64,000 nucleotides of DNA from Mucilaginibacter conchicola. GTDB taxonomy: Bacteria > Bacteroidota > Bacteroidia > Sphingobacteriales > Sphingobacteriaceae. The notes beneath the pieces were generated by a model, which was not told the origin of the DNA, made no database searches, and saw only the letters and a list, made by a program, of their open reading frames with translations. The position numbers and the translations under genes are program-made. Positions 1 to 9,229 of this stretch are shown here, piece after piece (within the stretch, counting starts at the first letter, position 1; every line of letters begins with the position of its first letter). The stretch is from positions 1,054,001 to 1,118,000 of the forward strand of contig NZ_QWDC01000002.1 in the NCBI RefSeq assembly GCF_003432115.1, in the 5' to 3' direction.

Positions 1-1830
1 GCTTAACTCAAATGCGTTGGTGTATTGCGGGCGCAGGTTTTGGTTGCCTTCTTCGTAGGTGTACTGGTCCAGGTAGTATCTGAAAGGGTTAAGGTTATCA
101 TAGTTAGGCCTATCTATACGGCGGCTGTAGCTTATGCCCAGTTCGTGCTTATCAGACAAAGTATGGTTGATAAACACACTCGGGAAAAAGTTAAGATAAT
201 TGCGGTTGATAGCAACCGGCGCTTTCAGGTTAACATACAGCGTCCCGGTTGATGAGGTGTTCTCGGCTCTTAAACCCAATTGTACCGAGGTTTTTTTGAA
301 CGTTTTACCCAGGTTAACATATCCTGCAGTGATCCTTTCGTTATAAACAAAACGGTTGGTACGGCTGGTATCGTTAATAAACGCGTGGCTGTTATTGGTG
401 CTGGTATCAATCTGTGCCTGCAGGTCGTTATCTGTTTTTACTGAGCTAAATTTGGCACCGGCCTCAAACTTTAAAGTTTTGCTGATAGGCAGGGTGTAAT
501 CTATCTTCTGTGTCCAGATGTTGATGGTTGATGGCGTTTGGTTCTTGATGTACAAAGGACGTATCTGGGTGCTGCCGTCTGGATTGTAGAAATAGGTATC
601 GTAGTTAGCATCAGAGTTGTTGCGATATCTCGAGAAATCAACATCGGCGCTGATCTCCTGGCCAAGCGTATCTATCAGAAACTTATCGTTTACGTTGGCA
701 GATATACTGCGATAGGTTTGTTTAATATCAGAGCGTGTGGTTTGGTAAGAATCGTTAGCTGCAGGAGTACGCCCTAACCAGGTAGTGCCGGTATTATCGT
801 TATATTCGTTGGTGTAATCGCCATTCACCACAAAACCAATAGTATTCTTTTTTGATGTACCATAATCGGCCCCAAAACGGTAGTTGTTGTAGTGGGTATG
901 GTTCATCATTTTGGTTTGCTGCTTAAAGTAGGTGCTTTTGTCGGCGCTGTCAATGCGACGATCAATGGCAATATTATTCTCGCGGTTAAAATCACCGCGC
1001 GAAAGGGTGGCAAACAAGTTAAGGTCGCCATTCTTATGGTTCAGCGTTAAACTGGTATTATCCCTGAAGTTTTTACCGTATGCTGCGTTGGCGGTTAAAC
1101 TGCCGTTGGTGCCCACCATCTTGTTCTTTTTAAGTTTTATGTTGATGATGCCCGAGTTGCCCGACGCATCGTATTTAGCCGATGGATTGGTGATCACCTC
1201 TATCGACTGGATGTTGGAGCCATCGGTAGAGCGCAAATAAGTAGTTAACTGCTGTGCCGACATGTAGGTTAGCTTATCGTTTATCATCACGGTAACACCC
1301 TGTTTACCTTTAAGGCTGATGTTATCGTCTTTATCAACAGTAACGCCAGGTGCACGTTCAAGGATTTCCAAAGCATTATTGCCCGCTGCTAATACGCTGT
1401 TCTCCACGTTCATTACGGTACGGTCGAGTTTTCGCTCTATTAGCGGTTTACTGGCTATCACGTTTACGCCCTGCAAACTACGACTGGCGGTAGCCATAGT
1501 TAGGGTAGGTGCTGTAACGGCGCTTTGGCTTACTTCAAAAGCGGGCGAAAATGATGGCTGATAACCTACGCTTGTGCCTTTTACAATGTATTTGCCGGCG
1601 CTGATCTTATCAAAAGTGTATTTACCTGCATCATTGGTCAACGTGCCTTTTACTACCGATGAATCTTTTGCGCGTAAAAGTGTTACGGTAGCATAATCAA
1701 CAGGTTTTGACTGCTCGTTAATGAAAGCGCCTGTTACGGATGATTGTGGCGGAGATGTATTTTGTGCTTTTGCCTGGCCATAGGTAAATGCCAGTAAAGC
1801 GATGGATAATATTCTGGTTAATTGTTTCAT
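1..1830 (-). CDS. Outer membrane beta-barrel protein, TonB-receptor-like (3' end beyond window)
   Basis: Read on the minus strand from an ATG at 1830, the frame is open for 610 codons to the window edge, so the C-terminus is missing. Residues 1-23 form a signal peptide ending in KAQ. A carboxypeptidase-regulatory-like beta-sandwich follows (about 28-110, with TLTNDAGKYTFDKISAG), then a plug-like domain (about 120-220, with GVTVMINDKLTYMS and IEVITNPSAKYDASGNSG), then amphipathic strands of a barrel. This order is that of the Bacteroidota outer-membrane-protein beta-barrel family (PF14905 type), usually about 800 residues. The ligand is unknown. No partner lipoprotein is seen on the upstream side, so it looks monocistronic within what is visible. 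Confidence 0.88.
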   Translation of the reverse strand, partial: MKQLTRILSIALLAFTYGQAKAQNTSPPQSSVTGAFINEQSKPVDYATVTLLRAKDSSVVKGTLTNDAGKYTFDKISAGKYIVKGTSVGYQPSFSPAFEVSQSAVTAPTLTMATASRSLQGVNVIASKPLIERKLDRTVMNVENSVLAAGNNALEILERAPGVTVDKDDNISLKGKQGVTVMINDKLTYMSAQQLTTYLRSTDGSNIQSIEVITNPSAKYDASGNSGIINIKLKKNKMVGTNGSLTANAAYGKNFRDNTSLTLNHKNGDLNLFATLSRGDFNRENNIAIDRRIDSADKSTYFKQQTKMMNHTHYNNYRFGADYGTSKKNTIGFVVNGDYTNEYNDNTGTTWLGRTPAANDSYQTTRSDIKQTYRSISANVNDKFLIDTLGQEISADVDFSRYRNNSDANYDTYFYNPDGSTQIRPLYIKNQTPSTINIWTQKIDYTLPISKTLKFEAGAKFSSVKTDNDLQAQIDTSTNNSHAFINDTSRTNRFVYNERITAGYVNLGKTFKKTSVQLGLRAENTSSTGTLYVNLKAPVAINRNYLNFFPSVFINHTLSDKHELGISYSRRIDRPNYDNLNPFRYYLDQYTYEEGNQNLRPQYTNAFELS

Positions 1831-2055
1831 GGTTGAAAAAGTTTAGGCAATAGAAATCCACGAGGATATTGTCCTCTATTTTTTTGCCGGTAAAATAGTT
1901 TGAGTGTTTTGCGGAGTTCCCGCTATTAGTTATTCAAGGTAGTAGATGTTTCCATGCACGATGTATTTGTGTTTTCCCCTTCTTGCTGCCTAAGCAGCTA
2001 TTGTTGCGTTTTGTTATAAGATGACGAAAGGGCAGGAAAGGTTACATCAAAAACG

Positions 2056-2271
2056 CTATTTTTTTAGTGCAGGAACAATAAATTCTATAATCTGCTGGAA
2101 ACTAAAATACTGGGGATGGTCTTTTTCTGCGGAGCCGGTTTGTTTTGCTTCCGCTTGTTTGGTAATGGTGGATGTCGCGACAGGGCTTTTGGAATAATTA
2201 CTCAAATAAGTAGAAAATATAAGCCCGCTGCTCAGCAGCAGCAGGCTTACATATTTTACAAAGGGCCTCAT
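2056..2271 (-). CDS. Small membrane-anchored hypothetical protein downstream of PspC gene
   Basis: A 71-residue protein with one hydrophobic N-terminal segment (about residues 6-24), either a signal anchor or an uncleaved signal peptide, followed by a polar Ser/Thr/Lys-rich stretch and a short amphipathic end. Its ATG overlaps the stop codon of the PspC-domain gene as ATGA, so translation is probably coupled and the two are one operon. No family is recognised. The coupling suggests a role at the envelope together with the PspC-like protein. A random ORF is unlikely given the exact stop-start overlap and signal-like start. Confidence 0.6.
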   Translation of the reverse strand: MRPFVKYVSLLLLSSGLIFSTYLSNYSKSPVATSTITKQAEAKQTGSAEKDHPQYFSFQQIIEFIVPALKK

Positions 2272-3920
2272 TTTTTTGCGGTATCAGCTTTAACGCTGTC
2301 GGTTTTTAGCACTTGGTTTGGCGTTACAAGCGTATCTATTTTGCATTGCAGGCCATTATCGGTCATCAGGAAATTGGCAAATGATGCATTTTCCTGTTTG
2401 TTATCCTGTTTGCAATCATACACGTTGATACCGTTTATCATGCTGTTGATATCATCATCAATAACAAGTTTGGTGTTCAAAGGTACTTTTAAAGTCAGCC
2501 TTACTTCCTGGCCGCGCCAGCTGCGGTTAACATCTTTATTAAAGCGGCGGTTAAACTTCAAAACGTTTCCGGTTTGCTCAAAATGATAGGTTATGGCGCG
2601 GGCATTATTCAATGCATCCTGATAGTCGCCACCACGCGAGCTAAACTCTTCAACCAATACAGGTTGTGCTACTTCGCTTCGTTCTATATTTAAATATGCA
2701 GATGAGTTTGGAGAGTCCAGGTCGTCCTCATTATTATCAAGTATTACACCGTTTTTAAAATCTTTGATATCGTAACGGGCACTATCCTCTGCAGTTAAAA
2801 ATTTGGTTTGATTTAGCTTAAGGTGAAACGTGTTATCTGATGTTGGTGCAACGTTAATGGTTTTGCTGTAGCTGGCGCCTGATTTAAAGTCGCTTGCTAT
2901 TTTAACTGCGTAATATATTACAACACTGATAGAAACTATCCAGCACATTAACAAAGTAGATGCCGTAGCACGGCCAATACCTTTTGTGTTGAACACGAAG
3001 GTTAATACACCTAAAATGATCGCCAGTAACGGGATGATCAACATTAACACTGCACATATCAGGAATATGTTATTGATGCGCTCGTTAGCTAAACTGAACG
3101 GAAACATGTGGTAAATGCCTGAGTGGCCGGTGGCAAGAGCGGCAACCACGGTACCAATAACGGCAATTATACAACCAAAGCATGCCAACAATACACATAC
3201 GGCAATAGCTTTAAATATAACCTTACCTGCTCCGCCTAAAAAGGTGCCGAAGTGTTGAAAGAAATCGCCTGCAAAATCGCGGGTTTTGTAAACAAAGGGG
3301 CGGGCCTCATCGCTAAAGTTGGACAGGTTGCTGCGCAGGCCGCTCATTTCTTCCTCAAAATTGGTTTTAAAACCCTGCAGGTTAAGGCGCTGGCCTTTCA
3401 TGGCCATTCTGTCGGCACGGGTTTTTGCTTTAGGTACCACTATCCATAGTATTATATATAATATAGCGCCCGTTCCGCCAAAGGCTACCAGTACGGCAAG
3501 CAGCAAACGAACCCAAACGGCATTAAAGTCAAAGTAGTTAGCAATGCCTGCACAAACACCAGCCACGAGGTGGTCATCCGGGTCGCGGAACAGGCGGCGT
3601 GGTTGTGATGGGAATGCAAAGCCTGCGGTTGCCGTATGAGCATCACCATCCTCGGCACTTTCAAAATCGGCAACAGAGCCCATTTGTTCTACTACAGCTA
3701 TTACATCCTGCTCAATAACTACCTGTTTGCCTTCGCGCAGTAATATCTCGTTAAACATTTCTGCAATGCGGTTCTCAATATCAGTTGTTATCTCAAGGCT
3801 GTCAGCAGAGCCCATAAAGTGGCGCTGCACATCCGTCATATAATTTTTTAATATCTCATAGGCATTCTCTTCTATATGGAAAACGATGCCGTTTATATTT
3901 ATGATAATAGTCTTATTCAT
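2268..3920 (-). CDS. PspC domain-containing membrane protein
   Basis: A 550-residue inner-membrane protein. Residues 1-90 are a soluble cytoplasmic region (starting MNKTIIININGIVFHIEENA). Residues about 107-166 form a PspC domain, with RRLFRDPDDHLVAGVCAGIANYF leading into a hydrophobic segment ending in VVPKAKTRAD. At least three further membrane segments lie at about 235-340, and a long periplasmic C-terminal part follows that looks like a beta-structured adhesin-type region. PspC proteins take part in envelope-stress responses in enterobacteria; the Bacteroidota versions are longer and less studied. It sits 19 bases after a PadR gene, a common pairing in this phylum, so PadR probably controls it. 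Confidence 0.85.
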   Translation of the reverse strand: MNKTIIININGIVFHIEENAYEILKNYMTDVQRHFMGSADSLEITTDIENRIAEMFNEILLREGKQVVIEQDVIAVVEQMGSVADFESAEDGDAHTATAGFAFPSQPRRLFRDPDDHLVAGVCAGIANYFDFNAVWVRLLLAVLVAFGGTGAILYIILWIVVPKAKTRADRMAMKGQRLNLQGFKTNFEEEMSGLRSNLSNFSDEARPFVYKTRDFAGDFFQHFGTFLGGAGKVIFKAIAVCVLLACFGCIIAVIGTVVAALATGHSGIYHMFPFSLANERINNIFLICAVLMLIIPLLAIILGVLTFVFNTKGIGRATASTLLMCWIVSISVVIYYAVKIASDFKSGASYSKTINVAPTSDNTFHLKLNQTKFLTAEDSARYDIKDFKNGVILDNNEDDLDSPNSSAYLNIERSEVAQPVLVEEFSSRGGDYQDALNNARAITYHFEQTGNVLKFNRRFNKDVNRSWRGQEVRLTLKVPLNTKLVIDDDINSMINGINVYDCKQDNKQENASFANFLMTDNGLQCKIDTLVTPNQVLKTDSVKADTAKK

Positions 3921-3939
3921 GATTGGGTGGTGTTAAAGG

Positions 3940-4281
3940 TTATTGTTGGTTATTTCTGTCGCCGATAGACGTTTGCACAGCAAAGGCCAGTTCCTGCCAG
4001 GTAATATCTAATTGTTCAAGCACCTTACGGCCTTCATCAGATAGTACATAATATTTTCTTGGGGGCCCGGATGTGCTCTCCACCCAATTGTATGAGAGTA
4101 AGCCGTTATTCTTTAATCGGGTTAACAAGGGGTACAAAGTACCTTCAACCACCAGCAGCCGGGCTTTTTTTAACTCGGCGATGATATCAGATGCATATAT
4201 CTCACCCTTAGCTATAATGGAAAGGATGCAATACTCCAGTATGCCTTTCCTCATTTGGGTTTGTGTGTTCTCAACAATCAT
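3940..4281 (-). CDS. PadR family transcriptional regulator
   Basis: A 113-residue winged-helix regulator. The motif TQMRKGILEYCILSII, the recognition region, and the wing GTLYPLLTRLKNNGLLSY...GPPRKYYVLSDEG are classic PadR. A longer reading frame with a TTG start at 4317 exists, but the ATG at 4281 gives the normal family N-terminus and lies just after a strong promoter element, so it is preferred. First gene of an operon with the PspC gene and the small membrane protein. A dyad overlapping its promoter (4305-4322) suggests autorepression, as is usual for PadR proteins. Confidence 0.88.
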   Translation of the reverse strand: MIVENTQTQMRKGILEYCILSIIAKGEIYASDIIAELKKARLLVVEGTLYPLLTRLKNNGLLSYNWVESTSGPPRKYYVLSDEGRKVLEQLDITWQELAFAVQTSIGDRNNQQ

Positions 4282-4285
4282 AATA

Positions 4286-4322
4286 CAAAGATATATGTTT
4301 TGGAATGTATTATGCAATACAT
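4286..4322 (-). promoter_or_regulatory. padR promoter: Promoter of the PadR operon with overlapping dyad operator
   Basis: On the minus strand TTG (4317-4315), a 21-base spacer and TATCTTTG (4293-4286) match the Bacteroidota promoter. The dyad ATGTATTATGCAATACAT (4305-4322; 7-bp arms, 4-bp centre) covers the TTG. Known PadR operators carry ATGT...ACAT ends. The -7 element ends only 4 bases before the ATG, so the transcript is probably leaderless. Confidence 0.55.
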
Positions 4323-4395
4323 AGTACTGTATTTTTTGTACTTTTCTTAAATTTTTATGAATTTTTATAAAAAAGCATCTTTTTTCACATTTTAA

Positions 4396-4427
4396 TTTGA
4401 TTTATTCATAACGGTACATTACTTTTA
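4396..4427 (+). promoter_or_regulatory. Probable promoter of the SusC operon
   Basis: TTTG at 4396-4399 is followed after 20 bases by TACTTTTA (4420-4427), one base off the TAnnTTTG consensus. The predicted transcription start lies about 30 bases before the SusC ATG at 4466, leaving an A/T-rich leader of the kind usual in this phylum. Confidence 0.42.
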
Positions 4428-4465
4428 TGACTAATTAACTATTAACTGATCTTATTATTAACAAC

Positions 4466-7400
4466 ATGAAAAAACTTCTACTAGTAAGTTTGTGTTTCCT
4501 GTCGTTGTTTGTAACGCAGGTTTATGCACAAAATCGTACAATTACTGGTACAGTTACTTCAAAGGATGACGGTTTGCCGTTACCCGGAGTAAGTGTTACA
4601 GTAACTGGAACTTCTATTGGTACTCAAACCAGTGCAACTGGTAAATTCTCTCTGCAAGTACCTGCATCAGCAAAAGCTTTAAGGTTCACTTTCGTTGGTT
4701 TCCAACCGGCTGAGTCTCCTATTGGCGCGAATGGCACGGTAAACCTTGCAATGACTTCAAGCGCAGCTCAATTAACTGAGGTTGTGATCACCGGTGCATT
4801 CGGTGTTAAACAAAACTCTCGTACATCATCTGGTTCTGCACAGCAGGTAGGTGGCGCTCAATTGAACGTTGTACGCCAAACTAACGTTAACAACGCCCTT
4901 GCCGGTAAAGTTGCAGGTTTGCAGGTACGTAGCCAATCGGCTGGTGCATTAGGCAGACAAACTGAGGTTAGGCTTCGTGGTGCATCTGGTTTTGGAACAG
5001 GTAACGGCGCAATTTACATAGTTGACGGTACTATCGTTACTAACATTGATGATATCAACAACGATGACATCGAGTCGGTAACTGTATTACAGGGTCCTGC
5101 TTCTTCTGCTCAGTTTGGTCCGCAAGCGGCTAACGGTGCAATCTTGATCACTTTAGCAAAAGCAAGAAAAACTGACGGTTTAGGTATCGACCTTAACTTA
5201 GGTACTCAGTTTGATGTGCCTTACATTCTTCCAAACTACCAAAACGTTTATGGTGGTGGTGCAGCTGCTGACTTTATGCAATACACCTGGAAAGCCGGCG
5301 ATCCTGAAGAGTGGAAACCACTGAGCGGTAAATACTACCCGGATTATTCAGATGACGCAAGCTGGGGCCCTAAAATGGTAGGTCAGGAGTATATTCCATG
5401 GTACTCATGGTACCCTGGTACTAAATACACCGGCACAACTGCTAAATGGACTCCGCAGCCGGATAACGCGCGTGATTTCTACCAAACAGGTATTACTTTA
5501 AACAACTCTGTTTCTTTCAACAAGGCTGCAGATAACTACAACGTTAAAGTATCTTACGGTAACCAATACACCCGTGGTTTGATCCCTACTACTTATTTGT
5601 TGAAAAACACTTTCATGCTTAACACCTCTGTTGATTTGAGCAAGAAATTGACTTTAAGTGCAAATATCAACTACACTAACAGCAAATTAAACGGTGAGAT
5701 CAATGACGCGTACTCAAACAACTCATCAGGTTCATTCAACCAGTGGTTCCACCGCGATTTGGATATGGGCATCCTGCAAGAGTTACGTTATTTAAAATCT
5801 CCTGATGGTGCATATGCAACCTGGAACCACTTGAACCCAACTGCATACAATCCATCAGATCCACGTCAGTTTTACGCAGCTAACTACTGGTACAACCCGT
5901 ACACTGCGCAAGACTTACACGCGAATTTCTTTAACCGCGATCGTTTATTTGGTAACATTGGCTTAGCTTACAAAATAACTGATGACCTTACTTTGCGCGG
6001 TACTTACCGTAAAGCATACGTTGGCTCATGGGAAGAGCAAAAATATAGCTCTCAGTTAAATTACAGCGGTACCCAAACTCAAGGTAACGAGGCAAGAAAT
6101 AAAGGTTACTACTACACCAGCACAACCTACTCAAACCGCGAGAACTGGGAGTTTGTATTAAACTATAACAAAACCATTAAAGATTTCAGTATCAAAGCTA
6201 ACGCCGGTACTGACGTATTTAACTGGACTTACAAAGACAACTCTGCTAACACAAATAACGGTTTATCAATTGATGACCTGTTTACTATTGGTAACTCTGT
6301 TGACCCTGCTACTGTTAATAACAGCCGTATCCGCGAGCAATACCGTGCATTGTATGGTAATGCTAACATTGGTTACAAAGGCTTAGTTTTCTTAGAAGGT
6401 ACTTTACGTAACGACTGGATCTCAGTATTACCTTCTTCAAAACCTTCAATCCTTTCTAAATCATTTGGTGGTTCATTTGTATTCAGCGATCTGCTGAAAA
6501 GCCAATCAAGCTGGTTAAGCTATGGTAAAGTAAGAGCAACATGGGGTCAGTCTCCTAAAGCATTCGGTAACGGTACAACCTTTGGTGCGTACACCTACCC
6601 GGGCGCTCTATATGGTGTTAGCGCATTTAAATTTGGTAACAACCTTGTACAAGGTATCAATGACCAATACATAGACCCTGCTCTTAAAGGTTCTGTTGTA
6701 ACCATGAAAGAGTTTGGTTTAGATATGCGTTTCTTTAACGATCGTTTTGGTTTCACTGCTACTTACTGGGATGGTACCGAGGTTGATTTCCCTCAATCTA
6801 TCGCTATCAACGGCGCAAGCGGTTACACTTCAATCTACACTAACGTAGGTAAAGTTGCCAGAAAAGGTTTAGATATCACGCTTTCAGGTCAGCCATTCCG
6901 TTCTGAGAACTTCACCTGGACCATCAGCGGTACTTACGGAAGATTGCTTGATAACAAAGTTATTGAGATCAGCAACAAATACGATATCACCCGTATCCCT
7001 GCAGGCCAATACGTATGGGGTACTGATATGCCATACTTAGTACACGAGAAAGGTAAACAATGGGGCCAGATCTATGGTAACGGTATCCTGCGTAACTCAG
7101 CAGGTGTGCCTATCCTAAGCGCAACTGGTTTCTATCAGAATGACCCTAACGTTTATTTTGGTAGCGCAGTTCCAAGACACACTGGTGGTTTGCAAAACAG
7201 CTTCACTGTGTTTAAAGACTTCACTATCAACGCAAACTTTGACTACCAGTTTGGTGGTAAATTCGTATCATTATCAAACTCGTTTGGTTCTTTCAGCGGT
7301 CTGACTGCTCGTACTGCTGTATTGAACGACAAAGGCAATCCAATTCGTGATGCTGTTGCTGATGGTGGTGGTGTACACACAACCGGTGTTGATAAAGATG

Positions 7401-7720
7401 GTAAACCGGTTAGCTTCTATGTTGAGGCACAGGATTATTTCCACAACTTAAACAACGTTAAAACTTACGATCCGTATATCTACGATCTTACTTTCATCAA
7501 ACTTCGCGAGCTTGGTGTATCTTACCGTATCCCTGTTCAAAAACTGGGTATAAGCAAATACATCAAAAATGCATCGTTCCAGGTTGTAGGTCGTGATTTG
7601 TTCTTGCTATATGCAAAAACTAAAGATTTTGATCCGTCTCAGGTTATTGCGGTTACCGGTGAAACCGGCCAGTTACCTGGTACAAGAGCAATTGGTTTTA
7701 ACTTAAGGGTAGGATTCTGA
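4466..7720 (+). CDS. SusC/RagA family TonB-linked outer membrane protein
   Basis: A 1084-residue outer-membrane transporter. Signal peptide 1-22 (ending VYAQ), carboxypeptidase-regulatory-like domain about 24-100, plug domain about 105-230 containing the family hallmark VDGTIVTNIDDINNDDIESV and the run VLQGPASSAQFGPQAANGAI, then a 22-strand type barrel to a C-terminal Phe (LRVGF). Together with the SusD-like lipoprotein encoded next, it would form a TonB-powered uptake complex that binds and imports a substrate too large for porins. The substrate cannot be told from sequence: no glycosidase or peptidase is adjacent. It heads a three-gene operon ending at a strong terminator. Codon use is smooth and biased toward frequent codons, suggesting high expression. 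Confidence 0.95.
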   Translation: MKKLLLVSLCFLSLFVTQVYAQNRTITGTVTSKDDGLPLPGVSVTVTGTSIGTQTSATGKFSLQVPASAKALRFTFVGFQPAESPIGANGTVNLAMTSSAAQLTEVVITGAFGVKQNSRTSSGSAQQVGGAQLNVVRQTNVNNALAGKVAGLQVRSQSAGALGRQTEVRLRGASGFGTGNGAIYIVDGTIVTNIDDINNDDIESVTVLQGPASSAQFGPQAANGAILITLAKARKTDGLGIDLNLGTQFDVPYILPNYQNVYGGGAAADFMQYTWKAGDPEEWKPLSGKYYPDYSDDASWGPKMVGQEYIPWYSWYPGTKYTGTTAKWTPQPDNARDFYQTGITLNNSVSFNKAADNYNVKVSYGNQYTRGLIPTTYLLKNTFMLNTSVDLSKKLTLSANINYTNSKLNGEINDAYSNNSSGSFNQWFHRDLDMGILQELRYLKSPDGAYATWNHLNPTAYNPSDPRQFYAANYWYNPYTAQDLHANFFNRDRLFGNIGLAYKITDDLTLRGTYRKAYVGSWEEQKYSSQLNYSGTQTQGNEARNKGYYYTSTTYSNRENWEFVLNYNKTIKDFSIKANAGTDVFNWTYKDNSANTNNGLSIDDLFTIGNSVDPATVNNSRIREQYRALYGNANIGYKGLVFLEGTLRNDWISVLPSSKPSILSKSFGGSFVFSDLLKSQSSWLSYGKVRATWGQSPKAFGNGTTFGAYTYPGALYGVSAFKFGNNLVQGINDQYIDPALKGSVVTMKEFGLDMRFFNDRFGFTATYWDGTEVDFPQSIAINGASGYTSIYTNVGKVARKGLDITLSGQPFRSENFTWTISGTYGRLLDNKVIEISNKYDITRIPAGQYVWGTDMPYLVHEKGKQWGQIYGNGILRNSAGVPILSATGFYQNDPNVYFGSAVPRHTGGLQNSFTVFKDFTINANFDYQFGGKFVSLSNSFGSFSGLTARTAVLNDKGNPIRDAVADGGGVHTTGVDKDGKPVSFYVEAQDYFHNLNNVKTYDPYIYDLTFIKLRELGVSYRIPVQKLGISKYIKNASFQVVGRDLFLLYAKTKDFDPSQVIAVTGETGQLPGTRAIGFNLRVGF

Positions 7721-7755
7721 GAACTGGTAAAAAATCAAATTTAAGATATTACAAA

Positions 7756-9195
7756 ATGAAAAAAAGATATATATATGCCCTAACGGCCCTATTCTCATTG
7801 GGTGTGGTAGGATGTAACAAGCCGACAGACTTTGGTGATGCAAACACCAACCCGGCTCAGGTTAATACTAAGCTTTTAAACGCTTTGTTAACAAACTCTT
7901 GTTTGGCTATAACCGGTTATTCATCAAACGGTACGTTGTCAATCAACGGTGCCCAGTACTCTCAGTATATTTCTGAGACTCAGTACTCTGGTACGTCTTT
8001 ATACAATCTGCCGCAAATTGATTTCACTGGTTATTACACCGGCGTGCTTTTTGACTTGCAAAGTATCATCGATGATAAGAACGCTACAAAAAACCAAATT
8101 GCTGTTTCAAAGATCTTACAGCAGTACACTTTTTGGGCAGTTACCGATTCATGGGGTGATGTTCCTTACTCTGAAGCTTTAAAAGGTATTAACGGTATTA
8201 AACCGAAATACGATGATCAGAAAGACATTTACGCTGGTATCCTTAGCACTCTTGCTACAGCTGCTGGTGAGTTAGATAACTCAGCTATCCCTGGTGATAT
8301 CATTTTCAACGGTGATGCATCGGCTTGGAAAAAAGCAGCTAACTCACTTATTATGTTAGTTTCTTTACAAGAGTCTAAAAAATACCCTACTGCAGCTGGC
8401 CCTGCTGCTACAGCATTTAAAAATGCTATGGCTGGTGGTTACATTTCTACCAATGCAGATAACATGAAATTGAAGTATCCGGGTGGTAACTACAAAAGCC
8501 GTTGGTGGTCAGTATACGACGGTCGTAAAGACTATGGTGAAAGCAAAACCATGACAGATAAATTGGGTTCACTTGGTGATGGCCGTATCAACCCTTTCGG
8601 TGGCGAGTCTGACCAGGCTGGTAACGTAGCAACATCTTCAGTAGGCGTGCCTTACGGTTTAAAACGTGATAACGTTATTAAATTTACAGATGCTAACACT
8701 AACTGGGCACGTATACTAAGAGGCGACCTTAGAAAAGAAGATGGTACTGTTAACATTGTTACCGCTGCTGAAGTTACTTTAGCAATTGCTGAAGCTAGCA
8801 AATTGGGATGGGTAACCACTGATCCAACTGCTTACAATAGGGGTATTACCTTATCATTCGAGCAATGGGGCGTAACATTACCCGCAGGCTATCTTACATC
8901 AGGTGGCGTTGTTTTAACTAATGGCGCAAATGACATCGAGAAGATTTCTACTCAAAGATGGATAGCTTCTTATCCTAATGGCCACATGGGTTGGGATATT
9001 TATCGTAAGTCTGGTTTCCCTGTACTTACCCCTGCTCCTGATGCTGTTGGTGCGTTCGTTAACCGTTTCGTGTATGCTACTTCAGAGTCAACAACTAACA
9101 CTGTTAACTATAAAGCAGCGGTTGCAAAAATACCGGGTGGTAAAGATGTTCAGGAAGCTAAAGTGTGGTGGGCAACTGACGGTGCTGCACAGTAA
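7756..9195 (+). CDS. SusD/RagB-like substrate-binding lipoprotein
   Basis: A 479-residue lipoprotein with signal peptide and lipobox LGVVGC (lipid-bearing Cys20). The body is helix-rich with TPR-like features (LQQYTFWAVTDSWGDVPYSEAL, the typical SusD segment) and the late motif IEKISTQRWIASYPNGHMGWDIYRKSGFP, which places it in the SusD-like family 2 (PF12771 type). It would sit as a lid on the SusC barrel at the cell surface. The gene starts 35 bases after SusC and is followed 34 bases later by the DUF1735 lipoprotein gene, in one operon. Confidence 0.92.
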   Translation: MKKRYIYALTALFSLGVVGCNKPTDFGDANTNPAQVNTKLLNALLTNSCLAITGYSSNGTLSINGAQYSQYISETQYSGTSLYNLPQIDFTGYYTGVLFDLQSIIDDKNATKNQIAVSKILQQYTFWAVTDSWGDVPYSEALKGINGIKPKYDDQKDIYAGILSTLATAAGELDNSAIPGDIIFNGDASAWKKAANSLIMLVSLQESKKYPTAAGPAATAFKNAMAGGYISTNADNMKLKYPGGNYKSRWWSVYDGRKDYGESKTMTDKLGSLGDGRINPFGGESDQAGNVATSSVGVPYGLKRDNVIKFTDANTNWARILRGDLRKEDGTVNIVTAAEVTLAIAEASKLGWVTTDPTAYNRGITLSFEQWGVTLPAGYLTSGGVVLTNGANDIEKISTQRWIASYPNGHMGWDIYRKSGFPVLTPAPDAVGAFVNRFVYATSESTTNTVNYKAAVAKIPGGKDVQEAKVWWATDGAAQ

Positions 9196-9229
9196 CCAGT
9201 AAATGTTTAAATTAATTAGATATTCAAAA

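Noticed and set aside
1831..2055. 225-base gap examined for promoter or small RNA
   Set aside because: Only weak partial matches to TAnnTTTG on the minus strand and no stable hairpin.
2116..2586. 156-codon open frame on the plus strand
   Set aside because: Lies opposite the PspC and small membrane genes, with no domain or signal; an antisense shadow.
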